DNA of 64,000 nucleotides from Streptomyces sp. CB02923. GTDB taxonomy: Bacteria; Actinomycetota; Actinomycetes; Streptomycetales; Streptomycetaceae. A program made the translations under genes and the position numbers. The stretch lies in NCBI RefSeq assembly GCF_001905005.1, contig NZ_LWKZ01000024.1, positions 1,085,299-1,149,298 on the forward strand, read 5' to 3'. This document shows positions 58,740-64,000 of this stretch, in pieces. The notes under the pieces are model-generated. The model searched no databases. It worked only from the letters and a program-made list of their open reading frames with translations, and was not told the DNA's origin. The stretch's first letter is position 1. Each line of letters starts with the position of its first letter.

Positions 58740-59964
58740 GGTGGTGCCTTTCCTTCTGTACTGCGGGCTGTACTGCGGGCTGTGCTGCGCGCTCCGCTTC
58801 GAGCTGTACTGCGGGCTGCACTGCCGGCTGAGCTGCGCGCTCCGGGGTGAACGCCGCCTGTCCCGTCTGCGGCGTACGTGCCGCACTCCACCTGTCCGGA
58901 GCGGGCCCGGCCGTTCCCGCGCGCGGCGGCACCGGCCGTACCCCCAGCCCGGCGCCCGTCCCGGCCCGTACGGTCCCGTCGGCGCCGCCGATACCGGTCC
59001 ACGGGTCGTGCGCCAGCAGCAGGTGCCCGTCGAGGTCGACCCAGCGGGCCCGGTCTGCGAGGTGGACGGCGGGGGCGATGCCGAGGGTGCCTGCGGTGAG
59101 GCAGCCGAGCATCAGCCGGGTGCCGGAGCCCGCGATCAGCTCCTCGATGCGCAGCGCCGCGTGCACGCCGCCGCATTTGGCGAGCTTGACGTTGACGCCC
59201 TGCACCCGTCCGGCCAGGCGCTCGACGTCCGCGAGGCAGACGGCGTCCTCGTCGGCGATGACGGGCAGCGGGGAGCGTTCGGCGAGGCGGGCGAGCGCCT
59301 CGGGGTCGCCGGGCGCGGTGGGCTGTTCGACGGCCTCGACGCCGAGTGCGGCGAAGCGCGGCAGGAGCTGCGCGGCGAGCCCCGGCGTCCAGGCGCCGTT
59401 GGGGTCGAGCAGCAGCGCCGCCGAGGGGGCGGCCTCCCGTACGGCGCGTACGCGGGCGAGGTCGTCCGTGGGGTCCGCCGTACCGGCCTTGATCTTGATG
59501 ACGCCGAAGCCGCTCCCGGCCAGGCAGCGGGCCTGCGTACGGGCCCGTTCGGCGGACACGATGCCGATGGTGCGGGCGGTGGCGGCGACGGGCCGTACCG
59601 CGGTGCCGAGCAGTTGGTGCACCGGCCTACCGGCCCGCTTGCCCACCAGGTCCAGCAGCGCCGACTCGACGGCGGCGGTGACGGCGGGCGGGGTGCCCGG
59701 CGCGGGCAGTTCGCCGTCCCGCAGCGCGTCGAGGGCGCTCTCCGGGCCGGCGAAGCGGCCGAGTTCCGCACCGGCGCCGGCCAGCAGCCCGCGCAGGGTG
59801 TCGGTGTCGAGGCCGTAGTACACGCTGGTGACGGCCTCGCCGTGGCCGCGCAGCCCGCGGTGTTCCACGGTGATCCAGATGGCGTTCCGCTCGGTCATCA
59901 CCGACCGGGATATGCGCAGGGGCTCGGCGAGCCGAAGGCGTACGACGCGCAGGGAAACGTTCAC
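58723..59964 (-). CDS. Enolase-superfamily enzyme (MR/MLE, dipeptide-epimerase-like)
   Basis: A 413-residue protein from GTG 59964 (overlapping the upstream stop). The barrel carries the acid/base KxK as IKIKAG (Lys157/159), metal ligands Asp187 (LLDPNGAW), Glu213 (EQPTAPGD) and Asp238 (IADEDAV), and a second lysine in VNVKLAKCGG. This complete set matches the muconate-lactonising/L-Ala-D/L-Glu epimerase group. The product could be an epimerised amino-acid-derived intermediate. The last 75 residues form a tail beyond the usual 340-370, including two 16-residue repeats (ERAAQPAVQPAVQ). Confidence 0.9.
   Translation of the reverse strand: MNVSLRVVRLRLAEPLRISRSVMTERNAIWITVEHRGLRGHGEAVTSVYYGLDTDTLRGLLAGAGAELGRFAGPESALDALRDGELPAPGTPPAVTAAVESALLDLVGKRAGRPVHQLLGTAVRPVAATARTIGIVSAERARTQARCLAGSGFGVIKIKAGTADPTDDLARVRAVREAAPSAALLLDPNGAWTPGLAAQLLPRFAALGVEAVEQPTAPGDPEALARLAERSPLPVIADEDAVCLADVERLAGRVQGVNVKLAKCGGVHAALRIEELIAGSGTRLMLGCLTAGTLGIAPAVHLADRARWVDLDGHLLLAHDPWTGIGGADGTVRAGTGAGLGVRPVPPRAGTAGPAPDRWSAARTPQTGQAAFTPERAAQPAVQPAVQLEAERAAQPAVQPAVQKERHHREDVE
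58756..58851. repeat. 48-bp duplication built from 12-bp units in the enolase 3' end
   Basis: Two adjacent 48-bp blocks, each containing CTGTACTGCGGG-like 12-bp units, encode the tail ERAAQPAVQPAVQ twice. The array also covers the leader region just upstream of the MFS start. Confidence 0.88.
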
Positions 59965-61106
59965 GCGGCGCCCTCCCGCCCGGCCTGCGCGACCGGCACG
60001 CCCGGCACTGCCGCCCCTGCTTCCCCTACTGCCCCTACTGCCGCGGCCTTCGGGTCGACGACGGTCGTGCAGCGCGCCCAGCCGGTCACCTCGGCCGCCG
60101 CGGGGTGCGGAATCTCGACCGGGCGGGTGGCGACGGCCTGCCCGTCCAGGCCGTGGGCGGCGGCGAAGTCGTCGCTGTAGACGGTGCCGAGGTAGCGGTG
60201 CAGACCGTCGGGGAACACGGTGGCGACGACGGCGCCGGGGTGCACGCGGGCCGCCCAGGCAGAGACCAGGGCGACGGCGCCGGTGCTCCAGCCGCCGCTG
60301 ACGAAGCTGCCGCGAGCCAGCCGCCGGCAGGCGTCGGCTGCTTCGGCGGGCCCCACCCAGTGCACCTCGTCGAAGGCCCCGTAGGCGACGTTGCGGGGGT
60401 GGATGCTGCTGCCGAGGCCGCGCATCAGGCGGGTCCTGGCGGGCTGCCCGAAGATGGTGGAGCCGGTGGCGTCCACGCCGACCAGGCGCAGCGCGGGCCA
60501 GTGGCGGCGCAGCGGGCCGATGATTCCGGCGCTGTGGCCGCCGGTGCCGACGCTGCACACCAGGACGTCGAGGTGGTCCAGGTCGGCGGCGATCTCGGCG
60601 GCGAGCGAGGCGTAACCCGCCGCGTTGTCGGGGTTGTTGTACTGGTCGGGCCAGTACGCGTGCGGCAGCAGGGCGCGGAGTTCGCGCAGCCGGGCGAGCC
60701 GGGCGGCCTGCCAGCCGCCTTCCGGCGCGGGCCGGTCGACGATCTCCAGCCGGGCGCCGTACGCCCGCAGCATCTGCCGCATGGACGGTTCCAGTTCGCT
60801 GTCGCATACCAGGATCACGTCGTGGCCGAGCGCCTGTCCGGCGAAGGCCAGGCCGACGCCGAGGGTGCCGGAGGTGGACTCCACGACCGGTGCGCCGGGT
60901 CGCAGTTCGCCCCGTTCGCGGGCGCCGAGCAGCATGGACACGGCGGCGCGTGCCTTCATGCCGCCCGCGCCGAGCCCTTCCAGCTTGGCCCGGAATCCGG
61001 GGTGCGGGCACGGCAGATCGGCGGTGATCCGGGCCAGCGGCGTACGGCCCACGAGGGCGAGGAGTTCCCGGTTGGCGGCGGGCGCGCCCAGGACGGCGGC
61101 GGTCAT
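59961..61106 (-). CDS. Cysteine-synthase-like PLP enzyme (SbnA/CysK fold)
   Basis: A 381-residue fold-type II PLP enzyme. LVGRTPLARI starts the fold; KLEGLGAGGMKARAA places the Schiff-base lysine at about 51 (usually GGSxKDR); ESTSGTLGVGLAFAGQ is the substrate loop and SVGTGGHSAGI the phosphate-binding loop. The N-terminal region is shorter and the C-terminus longer (Ala/Gly/Val tail) than CysK. SbnA-type relatives condense O-phosphoserine with glutamate on the way to diaminopropionate in staphyloferrin B synthesis; a comparable C-N bond-forming step is an inference here. ATG 61106 overlaps the previous stop (ATGA). Confidence 0.88.
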   Translation of the reverse strand: MTAAVLGAPAANRELLALVGRTPLARITADLPCPHPGFRAKLEGLGAGGMKARAAVSMLLGARERGELRPGAPVVESTSGTLGVGLAFAGQALGHDVILVCDSELEPSMRQMLRAYGARLEIVDRPAPEGGWQAARLARLRELRALLPHAYWPDQYNNPDNAAGYASLAAEIAADLDHLDVLVCSVGTGGHSAGIIGPLRRHWPALRLVGVDATGSTIFGQPARTRLMRGLGSSIHPRNVAYGAFDEVHWVGPAEAADACRRLARGSFVSGGWSTGAVALVSAWAARVHPGAVVATVFPDGLHRYLGTVYSDDFAAAHGLDGQAVATRPVEIPHPAAAEVTGWARCTTVVDPKAAAVGAVGEAGAAVPGVPVAQAGREGAA

Positions 61107-62011
61107 CGGGTGCCTCCCTGCCCCAGCAGGGCGTAGTCGTCGCCGGTGTAGCGGTGGACGGCACCGGACCCGCCGTCGAGCCAGAAGAACGGATACGGCT
61201 CGGCGCACACGGCGCTCACCCCCGCGCCCAGCAGCCGCGGCAGCACGGCGCTGCCGGTCTGGGCGAACATCACCAGGGGCTTGCCGTGCCGCGCGCAGTG
61301 GGCGCGCAGCGGCTCGAAGGTCCCGTTGCCGAGGGTCATGCCGGACGCGAGCACCGCGTCGCAGCCGTCCAGTTCGGCGAGCGCGTCGGTGCGTACCGGT
61401 TCGCCCCACTCGGTACGGCCGCCCTTGAGGTCGCACGGTACGCAGACCAGGCCGCGGGCGCGCAGCGCCTCCAGCAGCGAGTTGACGACGCCGACGACCA
61501 GGACGGTACGGCCGGGCGCGACGGCCAGCAGCCCGGCGACGCCCCGGGCGCGGGCCCGGGACTTGGCGAGCGAGTCGCCGGCGGGCAGCTCCCACGGCTG
61601 CGCGCCGTTCGCGGGGGTGTGCGGCAGGGCGTGCATCAGGTAGGCGTCCAGGGCGGCGATCCGTACCGGCGCCAGCGGGTGGCCCAGCAGCGTGGCGATG
61701 TCGGTGCCCACGCAGTCGTCGATCGCGGCGGCGGGCAGCGCGCCGGGTTCCACGGCGCAGGAGCCCACCGCACTGCCCAGCCGCAGGCTGAGCACTTCGT
61801 TGCGATAGCCGCCGCTGCGCCCTTCGTGGCGTACGGCCTGACTGGTGGTGAAGGCCACCGCGATCTTCTGCGTACGGGGGTCGGGCCCCAGCTCACCGGC
61901 GCGCACGCGGCGTACGAGGTCCGGCAGGCCGGTGGCCGCGGGCCGCACGGTGGTGCCGGCCGCCGCGCCCTGCCCCGGCGGGCTCATCGTTTCTCCACCA
62001 TGCGGGCTCAT
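61103..62011 (-). CDS. Rossmann-like heavy-metal-chelation-domain protein (DUF364-like)
   Basis: A 302-residue protein from ATG 62011, which overlaps the ATP-grasp stop (ATGA). A near-duplicate leader places another ATG at 61987 behind GGTGGAG, so that start is nearly as likely. The N-terminal half has VLSLRLGSAVGSCAVEPGALP and IATLLGHPLAPVRIAALDAYL; the C-terminal half has RTVLVVGVVNSLLEALRARG and DAVLASGMTLGNGTFEPL, as in PF04016/DUF364 proteins. Such domains are predicted to bind a chelated metal or nucleotide, but no enzyme activity is known to me. Its position inside the operon suggests a role in chelator synthesis or metal handling. Confidence 0.72.
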   Translation of the reverse strand: MSPHGGETMSPPGQGAAAGTTVRPAATGLPDLVRRVRAGELGPDPRTQKIAVAFTTSQAVRHEGRSGGYRNEVLSLRLGSAVGSCAVEPGALPAAAIDDCVGTDIATLLGHPLAPVRIAALDAYLMHALPHTPANGAQPWELPAGDSLAKSRARARGVAGLLAVAPGRTVLVVGVVNSLLEALRARGLVCVPCDLKGGRTEWGEPVRTDALAELDGCDAVLASGMTLGNGTFEPLRAHCARHGKPLVMFAQTGSAVLPRLLGAGVSAVCAEPYPFFWLDGGSGAVHRYTGDDYALLGQGGTR

Positions 62012-63267
62012 CGTTCGTCCACCACCCGCGGACACAGTCCGGCCAGCAGTTCCTCGACGCGGGCGCGGGCGCCCGCCCCTTCGCCGTCACCGGCCATGAC
62101 ATGCCCCAGGTATCCGTTGTTGCTGCCGGTGTCCTTGACGGTCTTGCCGGCCTCGGCCAGCTGCACCTCCAGCACACCGGGCCGCGCGTCGAGCCCGTCG
62201 GCGCCGGTCACCTCCTCCAGCACACCGGTGCGTTCGGGTACGAGGAAGCCGATGGCGGCGCTGCGCAGCCCGGTCTCGTGCGGCGCGAGGTCCGGTTCGC
62301 GGCCGAGCGCCACTTCGACGAAGGCGGCGGCCAGGTCGATGCCGGTGACGTGGCGGACCAGTTCGGTGATGCGGTTGCCCGCGGGCCGCGGGTTGACCTC
62401 GACGACGCGCGGACCGGCCGCGGTGAGCTTGATCTCGGTGTGCGCGACGACCTGGTCGAGGCCGAGCGCCTTGAGCGCGGCGCGCGCGGTGTCCGATGCG
62501 GCTCCGGTGTCGGCGGCGGACAGCGCGGCGGGGAACATGTGCCCCGTCTCGACGAACGCCGGAGCGCCGCCCACGCTCTTGTCGGTCACCCCGACCACGT
62601 GCACAGCACCGCCGTGCGACACGGTTTCGACGCTGACCTCAGGCCCGTCCAGCAGCTCTTCCAGCAGCACCACCGGGGCTCGGAGCTGACCGCGCGCGTT
62701 GACCGGGAACCCGGCGAGCGCGCGGTGGGCACGGGCCAGCTCCGCTTCGTCGTCGACCCGTCGCACGTACATGCCGGCGCACAGGTCCACCGGCTTGAGC
62801 ACGAGCGGGAAGCCGATTTCCCGTGCGGCCTCGGCGGTCCGGGCCCAGTCGGCGCAGACAGCGAACCTGGGGCCCGGCACACCGGCCGCCTCCAGAGCGC
62901 GGCGGGTGGCGTCCTTGCGGCAGGCGGCCTCCACGGCCGTCGGCGCGGGCCCCGGGAGGCCGAGGTGCGCGGCGATGCGTGCCACGGCGGGCAGGTAGTA
63001 GTCGCACGAGCTGAGGACGCCGTCGAAGCCGACCGCCGCGTGCAGACGGGCCGCGTACGGCAGCAGCGCCTCGGTGTCGTTGGTGTCGGCGGTGATCACG
63101 TTACGGGCCGCCAGCAGGGGGTGGGCGGTGCCCTCGGGGGCGGCCCGCAGGTAGTGGTGCAGGTCGCGGGTGAGGAAGGTGAAGTCGTGTCCGGCCTCGC
63201 GGAGGGCGCGGGGCAGCAGTCTGCCCATCGACCCTACCCAGCTCTCGACCATCAGCAGATGCGCCAC
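62008..63267 (-). CDS. ATP-grasp ligase
   Basis: A 419-residue ATP-grasp protein from GTG 63267, with AAGGAG upstream. PLVLKPVDLCAGMYVRRV is the ATP-binding lysine strand, LLEELLDGPEVSVETVSHGG the central strand, and HTEIKLTAAGPRVVEVNPRPAGNRITELV the Mg-binding EVNPRxxG motif. It resembles amino-acid ligases of the BL00235/DdaF type that form amide bonds through acyl phosphates. As the first gene of the operon, 98 bases from the Zur-like palindrome, it is a plausible ligase for joining amino-acid units of a metallophore. Confidence 0.92.
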   Translation of the reverse strand: MAHLLMVESWVGSMGRLLPRALREAGHDFTFLTRDLHHYLRAAPEGTAHPLLAARNVITADTNDTEALLPYAARLHAAVGFDGVLSSCDYYLPAVARIAAHLGLPGPAPTAVEAACRKDATRRALEAAGVPGPRFAVCADWARTAEAAREIGFPLVLKPVDLCAGMYVRRVDDEAELARAHRALAGFPVNARGQLRAPVVLLEELLDGPEVSVETVSHGGAVHVVGVTDKSVGGAPAFVETGHMFPAALSAADTGAASDTARAALKALGLDQVVAHTEIKLTAAGPRVVEVNPRPAGNRITELVRHVTGIDLAAAFVEVALGREPDLAPHETGLRSAAIGFLVPERTGVLEEVTGADGLDARPGVLEVQLAEAGKTVKDTGSNNGYLGHVMAGDGEGAGARARVEELLAGLCPRVVDER

Positions 63268-63364
63268 AACTCTCCTTCTGCGCAGACGGTTTCGCTTCCG
63301 GGCACGCCGCGGGGAGGCCCCCGGGTGCCGCGGTGCGGTGTTGACCGAACGCGATGCTAACCGT

Positions 63365-63377
63365 AATGATTTTCATT
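63365..63377. promoter_or_regulatory. Zur/Fur-like operator palindrome
   Basis: AATGATTTTCATT, a perfect 13-bp palindrome (AATGA-TTT-TCATT), inside an A/T-rich island between the ATP-grasp gene (minus) and the peptidase gene (plus). On the operon strand it reads TGACAATGAAAATCATTA, close to actinobacterial Zur boxes built on TGAAAAT-ATTTTCA. It differs from the TTAGGTTAGGC-type iron boxes of DmdR/IdeR. It lies upstream of the ten-gene operon and suggests zinc-responsive repression. Confidence 0.65.
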
Positions 63378-63497
63378 GTCATCTCATGGGCAGGCCATCT
63401 ATTCGGCCGCGGCACGTCCGCACGCCCTCCCGCCCCTCGCCCACGCACCCTTTTGTCCGCAGCTGTCCGCACGTTGTCCTCACGAAATGCGAGCCCC

Positions 63498-64000
63498 ATG
63501 CCTCCCGCCCTGCGGCGCACCGCCCTGCTCTGCGCGCTCCTCACCGGCGCCGTACCGCTCACCACCGCCACGGCCGCCGAACCCCGCGCCAGGCCCGCCG
63601 CCTCACCCCCGCACTTCGGCGCCTGCCCGGCCTCGGTCCCCGCACCACCCGCGCCGGACCGCGTCGAGTGCGCCACGGTGCGCGTGCCGCTGGACCACAC
63701 CCGCCCCGACGGCGACCACATACCGATAGCCGTCTCCCGCGTCCGCGCCTCGGGGACGCCCGCCGAACGGCGCGGCGCCCTGCTGGTCAACCCCGGTGGT
63801 CCGGGCGGCTCGGGCCTCCCGTACGCCGTCACCAAGCGCGCCAAGCTCCCGGCGGCCGTACGCCGCGCCTACGACGTCATCGGCTTCGACCCGCGCGGCA
63901 CCGGGCACAGCGCGCCCGCCGACTGCGGCCCGATGGGCGGGCTCTTCGACGGCCCGGGAACCGGCTCCGCGCCGCGCGACCCCGTACCGCGCGACCACCC
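63498..64000 (+). CDS. Secreted tripeptidyl-aminopeptidase-like alpha/beta hydrolase (5' part)
   Basis: The first 167 codons are present; the gene runs off the window. MPPALRRTALLCALLTGAVPLTTATAAEP is a Sec signal peptide with likely cleavage after ATA-A. VECATVRVPLDHTRPDGDHIPIAVSRVRA and ALLVNPGGPGGSGLPY (oxyanion loop) and YDVIGFDPRGTGHSAP match the Streptomyces SlpD/SlpE and TAP-type exopeptidases. The catalytic serine lies beyond the window. It is divergent from the metallophore-like operon and shares the region that holds the Zur-like palindrome. Confidence 0.88.
   Translation, partial: MPPALRRTALLCALLTGAVPLTTATAAEPRARPAASPPHFGACPASVPAPPAPDRVECATVRVPLDHTRPDGDHIPIAVSRVRASGTPAERRGALLVNPGGPGGSGLPYAVTKRAKLPAAVRRAYDVIGFDPRGTGHSAPADCGPMGGLFDGPGTGSAPRDPVPRDH

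Noticed and set aside
63354-63395. IdeR/DmdR iron box
   Set aside because: The island contains AATGATTTTCATT rather than the TTAGGTTAGGCTAACCTAA-type sequence expected for iron boxes; a Zur/Fur-type site fits better.

Overview
The window reads as chromosomal DNA of a Streptomyces or close relative. Base composition is very GC-rich with G/C at nearly every third codon position, GTG starts are common, stop/start overlaps of the GTGA or ATGA type are frequent, and the proteins belong to actinomycete families. There are no rRNA genes, no convincing tRNA genes, no insertion sequences and no CRISPR array.

Region A (1-23625) is the flank of a specialised-metabolite cluster made almost entirely of tailoring enzymes. 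It opens with the C-terminus of a hydroxymandelate-synthase/HPPD-type dioxygenase. Then come two methyltransferases, a bicovalent-flavin oxidase, an SDR, a membrane protein, an MFS exporter, an alcohol dehydrogenase, a P450, two acyl-CoA-dehydrogenase-fold monooxygenase candidates, a SnoaL-like protein, a FAD monooxygenase, an epoxide hydrolase, an HpaB-type monooxygenase, a solute-binding-protein homologue without a signal peptide, a luciferase-like enzyme, a free-standing condensation domain and a second flavin oxidase. No PKS or NRPS assembly line lies in the window. A 15-bp motif recurs in four of its intergenic regions, and two genes carry the rare TTA codon.

Region B (24110-34833) holds a DinB-like protein divergent from two tandem DUF1702 genes and a P450, followed by DUF5987, a GMC oxidoreductase, an AhpD-like protein, an MFS transporter and two tiny membrane proteins. 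It looks like a compact oxidative pathway of unknown product.

Region C (34847-50817) is ordinary accessory chromosome: a LysR regulator with a divergent hydrolase, a winged-helix protein, a two-component system divergent from a MacB-type ABC exporter, a second ABC exporter and a methyltransferase. It also holds a decaying zone: a glycosyltransferase remnant, a crp/fnr gene with an in-frame TAA, a cheB-like gene shifted around a hexanucleotide repeat, and a hypothetical gene with an apparent 2-bp insertion and an in-frame TGA. Short tandem repeats are strikingly common from here to the end.

Region D (50851-63377) is a single ten-gene minus-strand operon: ATP-grasp ligase, Rossmann/heavy-metal-chelation-like protein, cysteine-synthase-like PLP enzyme, enolase-superfamily enzyme, MFS exporter, methyltransferase and a complete Opp-type ABC importer. 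A Zur/Fur-like palindrome lies upstream of its first gene. I read it as a candidate metal-regulated metallophore biosynthesis, export and uptake locus. The window ends inside a divergent secreted tripeptidyl-aminopeptidase-like gene.
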